From an uncultured Actinomycetes bacterium (GTDB lineage Bacteria > Actinomycetota > Thermoleophilia > Solirubrobacterales > Thermoleophilaceae): 14,070 bases of DNA. Positions 5,815 through 12,138 of the stretch are shown here, piece after piece (position 1 is the stretch's first letter; every line of letters begins with the position of its first letter). The stretch lies in assembly GCA_946481495.1 (NCBI GenBank), contig CAMLNW010000043.1, positions 1 to 14,070 of the forward strand, written 5' to 3'. The notes under the pieces are model-generated. The model saw nothing but the letters and a program-made list of their open reading frames with translations, did no database searches and was not told the origin of the DNA. The position numbers were made by a program, and so were the translations under genes.

Positions 5815-6801
5815 TCAGCCGAGCCGTCGCGCATACCACTCGTGAGTGCGCCGCAGCCCCTCGTCCAGCTCGATTCGCGGGCGCCAGCCGAGCTCGGCAG
5901 CGATCGCCGACGAGTCGAGGTACTGGCGGTCGATCTCGCCGTGCGGCGTGCCGTGGCCCTGGACGTCCGGGATCGCCTCGGAGCCGGACACCGCGATCAG
6001 GCGATCGACAATCTCGCGGACCGCCAGCGGCGAACCCCAACCGGCGTTCCAGGCCTGCCCGCGGAAGCGCCGGTCGTCGAGCGATCGGGCGACGGTGAGA
6101 TAGGCGTCGACGGCGTCCTCGACATAGAGGTAGTCGCGCTCAGGCGTGCCATCGGAGCGAATCACCGGCGCCTCGCCCGCGGCCAGCGCACGGCAGGTTC
6201 CGGGCACGATTCGCGACCAGTTGAGATCGCCGCCGCCGTAGATGTTGGCGAAGCGCGTCACCGCTACCGGCAGCTCATAGGTCGCGGCGAAGCTGCGCGC
6301 GATCATGTCGGTGCAGGCCTTCGACACGTCGTACGGGAACGTCGGCTGGAGCGCGAAGTCCTCGCGGTAGGGCAGCTCGTCGTGCGAGCCATACGCCTTG
6401 TCGGACGAGGCGACGACGATCCGTTGCACCGGATCGCCGACCACCCCGGTCGCGCGACACGCCTCGAGCAGCACGTAGGTCCCCCTGATGTTCGCCTCGA
6501 AGGTCGACAGCGGTGACCGGTTCGCGGTCCCGACGATCGTCTGCGCCGCGAGATGGAAGACGGTGTCGACGCTGTGCTCGTTGAGCACGCGCGTCATCGC
6601 CTCGTAGTCCTGAACATCGGCTGAGACGACGGTGCAGCGCTCCTCGATGCCGTCGGTGCGAAAGCGCGCGTCGGGTTCGAAGTCGCGGCGCGGAACGACG
6701 ACGCGAGCACCCTCGTCGAGCAGCCTTTCGGCGAGCCACGATCCGCTGAACCCCTGAGCGCCCGTCACGAGGACGGTCGAGTCGGCTGGGCTCCAGCTCA
6801 C
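5815..6801 (-). CDS. SDR-family nucleotide-sugar 4,6-dehydratase/epimerase, closest to CDP-glucose 4,6-dehydratase
   Basis: The 328-residue protein is an extended SDR. The NAD-binding glycine motif is TGAQGFSGSWL (13-23), the strand-4 region is VFHLAAQ (81-87), the catalytic region SSDKAYG (132-138) takes the usual Thr/Ser position, and YDVSK (157-161) holds the catalytic Tyr and Lys. SSDKAYG, TRFANIYGGGDLNWSRIVPGT (182-202) and RSDGTPERDYLYVEDAV (215-231) are the pattern I associate with RfbG-like CDP-glucose 4,6-dehydratases, which make 4-keto-6-deoxy sugars. Related dehydratases and epimerases remain possible, so the sugar is not settled. The GTG start is 21 bases from the cysO-like stop. 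No Shine-Dalgarno is seen. No other deoxysugar genes are nearby. Confidence 0.82.
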   Translation of the reverse strand: MSWSPADSTVLVTGAQGFSGSWLAERLLDEGARVVVPRRDFEPDARFRTDGIEERCTVVSADVQDYEAMTRVLNEHSVDTVFHLAAQTIVGTANRSPLSTFEANIRGTYVLLEACRATGVVGDPVQRIVVASSDKAYGSHDELPYREDFALQPTFPYDVSKACTDMIARSFAATYELPVAVTRFANIYGGGDLNWSRIVPGTCRALAAGEAPVIRSDGTPERDYLYVEDAVDAYLTVARSLDDRRFRGQAWNAGWGSPLAVREIVDRLIAVSGSEAIPDVQGHGTPHGEIDRQYLDSSAIAAELGWRPRIELDEGLRRTHEWYARRLG

Positions 6802-6822
6802 GAGAGTGGCAGGGAGTCGCTA

Positions 6823-7098
6823 CTAGCCGCCGGCGACGGCTGGCAGGATGGTGACCTCGTCACCGTCGTCGACGGCGGTATCGAGGCCATCCAGGAAGCG
6901 GATGTCCTCGCCGCCGACGTAGACGTTGACGAAGCGGCGGAGGCCGCCATCCTCGGCGATGCGATCGCGTAGCCCGTCGAAACGGTCGTAGAGACCGTCG
7001 AGAACCTCGCCGACCGTAGTCGCCTCCTCGACGGCGGTTTCGGCCTCGCCGCCGGTGACGCTGCGCAGCTGCGTGGGGATCTTGACTGTGACGCTCAT
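6823..7098 (-). CDS. CysO-like ubiquitin-fold sulfur carrier protein (MoaD/ThiS family)
   Basis: A 91-residue beta-grasp protein ending in the di-glycine that is adenylated and turned into a thiocarboxylate. Its start (VTVKIPTQLRSVTGG), its RRFVNVYVGGEDIRFLDGL centre and its VTILPAVAGG end match my memory of mycobacterial CysO, the carrier that feeds sulfur to CysM for cysteine synthesis from O-phosphoserine; it is much less like ThiS or the molybdopterin-synthase MoaD. Here its partner is not cysM or mec but the thrC-like gene 23 bases upstream, both downstream of a SAM riboswitch. I infer that it donates sulfur to that PLP enzyme or otherwise serves sulfur amino-acid synthesis. No E1-like activating enzyme or JAMM protease is encoded in the window. 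The frame ends in tandem TAG TAG stops. Confidence 0.88.
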   Translation of the reverse strand: MSVTVKIPTQLRSVTGGEAETAVEEATTVGEVLDGLYDRFDGLRDRIAEDGGLRRFVNVYVGGEDIRFLDGLDTAVDDGDEVTILPAVAGG

Positions 7099-7109
7099 TT
7101 TCGGCCGCG

Positions 7110-7115
7110 AGTCTA
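7110..7115 (-). promoter_or_regulatory. Weak -10 candidate (TAGACT) before the cysO-like gene
   Basis: On the minus strand TAGACT lies 11 bases before the ATG at 7098, in the 23-base gap after the thrC-like stop, where no Shine-Dalgarno is visible. The spacing is longer than in the other candidates, so a separate short-leader transcript is only possible; read-through from thrC is the simpler source. Confidence 0.2.
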
Positions 7116-7121
7116 TCGCCG

Positions 7122-8351
7122 CTAGGCGACGGCGCCGACGCCCGCCGCAGCGGCGAACGACTCGGTCGTCGGCTCGACGTCGATCGTCTCGAAGCTGCCG
7201 CGCACCGCGTCGAGCGTCTTCAGCCCCTCGCCGGTGATCACCAGCACGACCCGCTCATCGCTGCCGATCTCGCCGCGCTCGGCGAGCTTCGCCAGCGTCG
7301 CGGTGGTCACGCCACCAGCGGTCTCGGTGAAGATGCCGGTCGTCTCGGCGAGCAACTTGATCCCAGCGCGGATCTCGTCGTCGGTCACCGCATCGATGCC
7401 GCCATCGGTACGGCGCGCGAGATCGAGCGCGTAAGGACCATCGGCCGGATTGCCGATCGCCAGCGACTTGGCAATCGTCTGCGGCTTGACCGGCGCGCAG
7501 AAGTCACGGCCCGCCTCGAACGCCTGGGCGACCGGCGAGCAGCCCTCGGCCTGAGCGCCGTTGAACTTCGGCAGGTCACCCTGGACGAGGCCGACCTCGA
7601 GCCACTCCTCGAAGCCGCGCGCGATCTTGGTGATCAGCGAGCCCGAGGCGATCGGGACGACGACGCGGTCGGGCAGCTCCCAGCCGAGCTGCTCGGCGAT
7701 CTCGAAGGCGACGGTCTTCGACCCCTCCGAGTAGTACGGCCGCAGGTTGACGTTGACGAAGCCCCACTCGCGCTCACCGGCGATCTCGGTGCAGAGCCGG
7801 TTGACGTCGTCGTAGTTGCCGTTGACGGCGACCAGGTTGGTGCCGTAGACGCCGGTCGCGAGGATCTTCTGCTCCTCCAGATCGGCCGGCACGAAGACGT
7901 ATGACTCGAGCCCGGCCGCCGCCGCGTGAGCAGCAACCGCGTTGGCGAGGTTGCCGGTCGACGCGCAGGCGACGACTTGGAAGCCGAGCTCCTGGGCCTT
8001 GGCCAGCGCGACCGTGACGACACGGTCCTTGAACGAGTGCGTCGGGTTGGCGGCGTCGTTCTTGACCCAGACCTCCCCCACTCCCAGCCGCTCGGCGAGC
8101 CGGTCCGCCCGCACCAGCGGCGTCACGCCGGCGGCGAGCGCCGTGCGCGGCTGCGAGTCGAACGGCAGGAAGTCCGAGTAACGCCAGATCGACTGCGGGC
8201 CGGCCTGGATCCTGCGCCGCGTCGACTCTGCGTCGAGGCTGGAGAAGTCGTAAGCCACCTCGAGCGGCCCGAAGCAGTCGTCGCAGACGAAGCGCGCCTC
8301 GAGCGAGTAGCTGGTACCGCACTCCTTGCACTTCAGTGCCTCTATAGCCAT
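7122..8351 (-). CDS. thrC: Threonine synthase-like PLP enzyme under SAM-riboswitch control
   Basis: Threonine synthase turns O-phosphohomoserine into threonine with PLP. This 409-residue fold-type II protein opens with a small zinc-ribbon-like pair, C8-x2-C11 and C23-x2-C26, then VTPLVRADRL (76-85), the PLP lysine in PTHSFKDR (K108), the substrate loop ASTGNLAN (130-137), IASGSLITK (234-242) for cofactor phosphate, and the closing TGEGLKT (373-379). ATG 8351 is preceded by AAGGGG at 8361-8366 with a 9-base spacer. The fold and family are clear, but context questions the reaction: a SAM-I riboswitch precedes it and a CysO-like sulfur carrier follows 23 bases later. It may instead, or also, make homocysteine from O-phosphohomoserine. 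Whether another thrC exists in the genome is unknown from this window. Confidence 0.9.
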   Translation of the reverse strand: MAIEALKCKECGTSYSLEARFVCDDCFGPLEVAYDFSSLDAESTRRRIQAGPQSIWRYSDFLPFDSQPRTALAAGVTPLVRADRLAERLGVGEVWVKNDAANPTHSFKDRVVTVALAKAQELGFQVVACASTGNLANAVAAHAAAAGLESYVFVPADLEEQKILATGVYGTNLVAVNGNYDDVNRLCTEIAGEREWGFVNVNLRPYYSEGSKTVAFEIAEQLGWELPDRVVVPIASGSLITKIARGFEEWLEVGLVQGDLPKFNGAQAEGCSPVAQAFEAGRDFCAPVKPQTIAKSLAIGNPADGPYALDLARRTDGGIDAVTDDEIRAGIKLLAETTGIFTETAGGVTTATLAKLAERGEIGSDERVVLVITGEGLKTLDAVRGSFETIDVEPTTESFAAAAGVGAVA

Positions 8352-8369
8352 CTAGTTCAGCCCCTTCAT
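8352..8369 (-). other. Five-codon mini-ORF abutting the thrC start
   Basis: On the minus strand ATG AAG GGG CTG AAC TAG runs from 8369 to 8352 and its stop is immediately followed by the thrC ATG (TAGATG). The mini-ORF contains the thrC Shine-Dalgarno AAGGGG and has no Shine-Dalgarno of its own. It may be chance; if translated it could couple to thrC initiation. Confidence 0.2.
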
Positions 8370-8373
8370 GTCG

Positions 8374-8405
8374 AAAGCCTCCGCCGCGTTGCTCGTGACG
8401 GAGGC
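8374..8405 (-). terminator. Intrinsic terminator of the SAM riboswitch expression platform
   Basis: On the minus strand GCCTCCG (8405-8399), a 15-base loop and CGGAGGC (8383-8377) form a perfect 7-bp GC-rich stem followed by TTT (8376-8374). It lies 15 bases after the riboswitch P1 stem and ahead of the thrC Shine-Dalgarno, the usual place for the OFF-state terminator of a SAM-I element. The short T-run is normal for a GC-rich genome. The CCTCC of its 5' arm could pair with GGAGG in the aptamer (8520-8516) as an antiterminator; that part is speculative. Confidence 0.7.
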
Positions 8406-8420
8406 CTCTCAGGGCTTCGC

Positions 8421-8535
8421 CACATCTTTCAGATCAACTGGATCTGATGGACTTGGCACCTTTCCTCGCGACCTAAGTCGTCTGGATGGTTGCCGGGGTT
8501 TCGTAGGGCCATTTCCCTCCACCCCTCTGGATGCG
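8421..8535 (-). promoter_or_regulatory. SAM-I (S-box) riboswitch aptamer
   Basis: Reading the minus strand from 8535, the conserved S-box landmarks appear in order: CGCATC (P1 5' arm, 8535-8530), GAGGGGTGGAGGGA (kink-turn side), GGCCC (8510-8506), ACGAAACCCCGGCAACC (to 8488), a P3 arm with the inner hairpin CGAC-TTAG-GTCG, GGTGCCAAGTCC (8460-8449), the P4 hairpin CAGATC-CAGTT-GATCTG (8446-8430), GAAAGATG, and the P1 3' arm GATGTG (8426-8421), pairing with the 5' arm through one G-U. These invariant blocks define the SAM-I family, which binds S-adenosylmethionine and usually turns expression off. A terminator follows directly. The only gene downstream in orientation is the thrC-like gene, followed by the cysO-like gene. 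Confidence 0.93.
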
Positions 8536-8556
8536 TACGGCTATGTCAGTGCAAGG

Positions 8557-8584
8557 ACGATAGCAATCGACCGGACGGATGCAA
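8557..8584 (-). promoter_or_regulatory. Promoter of the riboswitch-thrC-cysO transcript
   Basis: On the minus strand TTGCAT (-35, 8584-8579) and TATCGT (-10, 8562-8557) are 16 bases apart. A start about 7 bases after the -10 leaves about 15 bases before the aptamer P1 stem, which fits a riboswitch leader. The region is shared with the divergent corA promoter. Confidence 0.6.
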
Positions 8585-8593
8585 GGGCAAGGG

Positions 8594-8599
8594 TAGAAT
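8594..8599 (+). promoter_or_regulatory. -10 element (TAGAAT) of a leaderless corA transcript
   Basis: TAGAAT is a near-consensus -10 hexamer placed 7 bases before GTG 8607. That GTG is not in the frame of the recognisable CorA sequence downstream, so either corA has lost its reading frame near the N-terminus or this start drives a short separate ORF (8607-8723, 38 residues). Confidence 0.5.
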
Positions 8600-8606
8600 C
8601 AATCCC

Positions 8607-9691
8607 GTGACAGTCCCGACCGAAGACCCGCTCAGTCCGAGCCATGCCGAGCATTCCGAGGCCACGCCTGCGGCGAACACCGCGCATCGGACCCGATTCC
8701 GGGCCGTCCAACGCTGCTCCTGAGCCGAACGTAGAGGTCGTCGAGTGGGCCGCCGCCGGCCCCGACGGCTCCCCGCCCCGCCCGCTGCGCTGGATCAACA
8801 TCGAGCGTCCCGGCCCGGTCGACCGCGCCTGGCTACAGGAGCACTTCGACTTCCATCCGCTCGACTACGAGGACGTCGCGTCGCGCAACCAGCGGCCGAA
8901 GATCGACCAGTACCCCGACTACCTGTTCATCGTCCTGCACTTCCCGGTCTACGACAAGTCGGTCGGCCGTCTGAACACCGCCGAGCTCGACATGTTCGTC
9001 GGCCCGGACTTCCTGATCACGCTGCCGAACCGGCCGATCCCACCGGTCGAGTACCTGTTCGAGCGCTGCCGCGCCTCCGACGAGATGCGCGAGCAGCTGC
9101 TCTCGAAGGGGCCCGGCTACCTGCTCTACAAGATCGTCGACGACTCATTCGACTACTGCTTCCCGATGCTGCGCAAGATGGGCAACAAGCTCGAGCGCAT
9201 CGAGGAGGAAGCTTGACGCGCTCGAGGACGACATCTTCGAGGGCCGCTCGGAGGAGGTCGTGCGCGACATCTCCAACGTCAAGCAGGAGATCATCAACTT
9301 CCGCAAGATCATCCGTCCGCAACGCTCGACGCTGCGCGACCTCGAGCGGACCAAGCAGCGCTACATGGCCGCCGACCTCGACGTCTACTTCGACGACATC
9401 CAGGACGCCTCGGAGCGGATCTGGGACATGCTCGAGAACTACAAGGAGGTCGTCGAGGCGCTCGAGGAGACCAACGAGTCGGTGATCTCGCACCGCGTCA
9501 ACGACATCCTGCGCGTGCTGACCTCGATCTCCGTCATCGTGCTGCCGCTGACGCTGCTCGCCAGCCTCTGGGGGATGAACGTCGGCGTTCCGGGCGAGGG
9601 CTCGCACGCCGCCTTCTGGATCGTCGTCGGCGCGATGCTGGTGTTGCTGCTTGGCATGCTCGGCTACTTCCGCCGGCGAGGCTGGCTGTAG
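8607..9691 (+). pseudogene. corA: CorA-type divalent cation transporter, frameshifted
   Basis: CorA proteins are pentameric Mg2+/Co2+ channels. Recognisable CorA sequence begins near 8724 (NVEVVEW, then PLRWINIERP) in the frame of ATG 8644 and stops at TGA 9214-9216. The rest continues one base over, from about 9209 or 9215 to TAG 9689-9691, with RTLE-type helices, two membrane helices and the signature GMN in SLWGMNVGVPGEG before the last helix. Joined, the protein is about 348 residues, normal for CorA. Removing one G from GAGGAGGAAG at 9201-9211 restores IEEKLDALEDD. A second problem lies upstream: the best promoter/start pair (TAGAAT, GTG 8607) is in a third frame ending at 8723, and the N-terminus from 8644 is Arg/Pro-rich and unconvincing. 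Sequencing error, true decay, or +1 recoding at GCT TGA C are the options. Confidence 0.8.
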
Positions 9692-9694
9692 CCT
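9689..9694 (+). promoter_or_regulatory. Possible -10 (TAGCCT) before the mutase gene
   Basis: TAGCCT overlaps the corA stop codon (TAG 9689-9691) and lies 8 bases before GTG 9703. The hexamer is identical to the one before the peptidase gene. Because half of it is fixed by the stop codon, the support is weak. Confidence 0.25.
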
Positions 9695-9702
9695 CTCGCC
9701 GC

Positions 9703-11079
9703 GTGACCGAGATAGACGCAGGAATCTTCAAGGCCTATGACGTCCGCGGCCTTTACGGCTCGCAGATCGACGAGTCGACGGCTTATGCGATCGGGCGCGG
9801 TTTTGCGCGCGTCCTCGCCGACATGTACGACACCGAGCCAGCCCAGCTGAAGCTGGCGCTCGGCCGCGACATGCGCCTCACCGCTCCCGCACTGGCTACC
9901 GAGTACGCGCGCGGGATGAGCGCCGAGGGCGCGTCGGTGCTCGACGTCGGGATGGTCGGCACCGAGGTCCTGTACTGGACCGTCGGATCGCGCCAGCTCG
10001 ACGGCGGGCTGATGTGCACCGCCTCCCACAACCCGAAGGCCTATACGGGCGCGAAGCTCGTCGGCCGAGGCGCGCTCGCGCTCTCCGGCGACGCTGGGAT
10101 CGGCGAGCTGCGCGACCTGCTGACCGGCGGTGGTCTCGGCGAGCCAGCCGGCGTGGCGGGTCCGATCGAGCACGAGGACGTCTGGCAGCCGTTTCACCGC
10201 GACGCGATCGCATGGATCGACGCCGGCGCCATCAAGCCGTTGAAGGTCGTGCTCGACGGCGGCAACGGAATGGCTGGACCGCTCATCGGGCCGCTACTCG
10301 ACCAGCTCGCGATCGAGCAGATCCAGACCTACTGGGTGCCCGACGGCGAGTTCCCCGACCACGAGCCGAACCCGCTGCTCGAGGAGAACCGCCAGTTCAT
10401 CATCGACAAGGTGCGATCCGAGGGCGCCGACCTCGGCATCGCCTGGGACGGCGACGCCGACCGCTGCTTCTTCATCGACGGCAGCGGCGCATTCGTCGAC
10501 GGCGACTTCCTGACCGCCCTGCTGGCGCAGTCGATCCTCGAGCGCGAGCCCGGCGCGACGATCCTCTACGACGTGCGCGCCAGCCGCGCGGTCCGTGACA
10601 TCGTCGAGGCCGCGGGCGGCACGGCGCACGTCAACCGCGTCGGCCATGCCTTCTTCAAGACCCGGATGCGCAAGGACGGCGCCGCGTTCGGCGGCGAGGT
10701 CTCGGGCCACTACTACTTCCGCGACTTCTACTGCGCCGACTCCGGCGTGCTGCCGGCGCTGCTGATCCTCGAGCTGCTGTCGAAGGACGAGCGGACGCTC
10801 GCCGAACTGCTTGCCGACCTGCGCGGCAAGTACTTCATCTCCGGCGAGATCAACTCCGAGGTCGCCGATCAGGACGCCAAGATGCAAGAGATCGCGACCC
10901 GCTACTCCGACGGCGAGATTGCCTGGCTCGACGGCGTCTCGGTCGACTACGAGGACTGGCACTTCAACGTTCGCGCGTCGAACACCGAGCCGTTGCTGAG
11001 GCTCAACCTCGAGTCGCTCGTCTCGCCCGCTCACATGGCCGAGAAGCGCGACGAGCTGCTCGCGCTGATCCGGGCGTGA
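9703..11079 (+). CDS. manB: Phosphomannomutase/phosphoglucomutase
   Basis: A complete 458-residue alpha-D-phosphohexomutase that interconverts sugar 6- and 1-phosphates to feed nucleotide-sugar synthesis. All four family signatures are present: FKAYDVRGLYG near the start (9-19), the phosphoserine loop TASHNP (S108), the Mg2+ loop DGDADR (249-254), the sugar-recognition loop GEVSGHYYFRD (331-341) and the phosphate-binding RASNTEPLLRL (424-434). GEVSGH fits PMM/PGM enzymes, which often use both mannose and glucose phosphates; specificity cannot be fixed from sequence. GTG 9703 is chosen because the conserved FKAYDVRG follows eight residues in. The stop overlaps the GTG of the next gene (GTGA 11076-11079), so the two are co-translated. 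Confidence 0.93.
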   Translation: MTEIDAGIFKAYDVRGLYGSQIDESTAYAIGRGFARVLADMYDTEPAQLKLALGRDMRLTAPALATEYARGMSAEGASVLDVGMVGTEVLYWTVGSRQLDGGLMCTASHNPKAYTGAKLVGRGALALSGDAGIGELRDLLTGGGLGEPAGVAGPIEHEDVWQPFHRDAIAWIDAGAIKPLKVVLDGGNGMAGPLIGPLLDQLAIEQIQTYWVPDGEFPDHEPNPLLEENRQFIIDKVRSEGADLGIAWDGDADRCFFIDGSGAFVDGDFLTALLAQSILEREPGATILYDVRASRAVRDIVEAAGGTAHVNRVGHAFFKTRMRKDGAAFGGEVSGHYYFRDFYCADSGVLPALLILELLSKDERTLAELLADLRGKYFISGEINSEVADQDAKMQEIATRYSDGEIAWLDGVSVDYEDWHFNVRASNTEPLLRLNLESLVSPAHMAEKRDELLALIRA

Positions 11080-12107
11080 CCGCGACGACCGAATCCGACG
11101 GCTTCGCCGTAGCGGCTGCCGCTGGGGTCCACCGGCTCTCGATCCCGACGCCGTTCGCCGTCGGCAGGGTCAACTGCTATCTGATCGACGACGAGCCGCT
11201 GACGCTCGTCGACGCCGGCCCCAACTCCGGCACCTCGTTCGACGAGCTGACCCAGAGCCTCGACGCGCTCGGGAAGTCGCTTGAGGAGATCGAGCTGGTC
11301 GTCATCACCCACCAGCACATCGACCACCTCGGATTGGTCGGTCTGGTCGCGGCGCGCTCGGGCGCCGAGGTCGCGACGATCGAGCACGCGGTGCCGATGG
11401 TCGAGAACTTCGCCGACGAGATGCAGGCCGACGACGACTTCGCCGCGGCGACGATGCTCCGCCACGGGATCACCGAGGACGTCGTGCGCGCGCTGCAGTC
11501 GGTCTCGCGCGCCTTCCGCGCCTGGGGAGCGCCGGCGAAGGTGACGCGCGTGCTGCGCGCGGGCGACGAGATGAAGTTCCGTGATCGCACCTGGAAGGTC
11601 CACTGGCGGCCCGGCCACTCGCCGACCGACACGGTCTTCGAAGATGCCGAGCGGCGGACGTTGCTCGCCGCTGACCACCTGCTCGGCCACATCTCGTCGA
11701 ACCCGCTGATCACCCGCCCGCTGGACGGCGCGACAGAGCGCCCGCAGGCGCTCGTCAGCTACCTCGACTCGCTGACCAAGACGCGCGCGATGGACATCGA
11801 CCTCGTCCTGCCCGGTCACGGCGACCCGGTCACCAACCACCGCGAGCTGATCGACACGCGTTTCACCATGCATCGGCGGCGCGCCGACAAGCTCCACCGG
11901 CTGATCGCCGAGCGGCCGCGCAGCGCGCACGAGCTGGCGCAGGCGCTCTGGGGCAACATCGCCGTCACCCAGGCGTACCTGACGCTCAGCGAGATCCTCG
12001 GTCACACCGACCTGCTGCTCAACGAGGGCCGCGTACGTGAGGTCGAGGACGGCGAGACCGTCTACTTCGAGTCGATCGCCGAACCCGCTTCGCGGACGGC
12101 GCCGTAA
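11076..12107 (+). CDS. MBL-fold metallo-hydrolase with C-terminal helical extension (LACTB2-like)
   Basis: The 343-residue protein has the metallo-beta-lactamase dinuclear metal motif THQHIDH (78-84: H79, H81, D83, H84), then H181 in PGHSP, D200 in LAADH, and H248 in PGHGD, so a complete set of metal ligands. The N-terminal VNCYLIDDEPLTLVDAGP (32-49) is the usual first strands. After about 255 it carries a helical C-terminal part (TRFTMHRRRADKLHRLIAERP...LTLSEILGHTDLLLNEGRV) resembling the winged-helix tail of LACTB2/glyoxalase-II-like proteins. The substrate (thioester, phosphoester or RNA) cannot be assigned. It overlaps the mutase stop by 4 bases. The frame is uninterrupted. Confidence 0.88.
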   Translation: MTATTESDGFAVAAAAGVHRLSIPTPFAVGRVNCYLIDDEPLTLVDAGPNSGTSFDELTQSLDALGKSLEEIELVVITHQHIDHLGLVGLVAARSGAEVATIEHAVPMVENFADEMQADDDFAAATMLRHGITEDVVRALQSVSRAFRAWGAPAKVTRVLRAGDEMKFRDRTWKVHWRPGHSPTDTVFEDAERRTLLAADHLLGHISSNPLITRPLDGATERPQALVSYLDSLTKTRAMDIDLVLPGHGDPVTNHRELIDTRFTMHRRRADKLHRLIAERPRSAHELAQALWGNIAVTQAYLTLSEILGHTDLLLNEGRVREVEDGETVYFESIAEPASRTAP

Positions 12108-12126
12108 CCGTCGCGTGCGACGGGGT

Positions 12127-12132
12127 TAGCGT
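12127..12132 (+). promoter_or_regulatory. Candidate -10 (TAGCGT) of a leaderless lipid-kinase transcript
   Basis: TAGCGT is followed by exactly 6 bases (CTAGGC) and then ATG 12139, in the 31-base gap after the MBL gene. The gap has no Shine-Dalgarno. The arrangement is the same as TATCGT-N6-ATC at the ppk2 gene. Confidence 0.4.
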
Positions 12133-12138
12133 CTAGGC

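Noticed and set aside
6823..7098. Calling the small carrier ThiS or molybdopterin-synthase MoaD
   Set aside because: The N-terminal and C-terminal signatures fit CysO, and no thiamine or molybdopterin genes are nearby.
9017..9607. 196-codon minus-strand open frame opposite corA
   Set aside because: It mirrors the plus-strand CorA codons, has no recognisable motif, and CorA signatures including GMN lie on the plus strand.
10294..12005. Long minus-strand open frames opposite the mutase and MBL genes
   Set aside because: These are antisense shadows caused by high GC; the plus-strand proteins carry full catalytic motifs.
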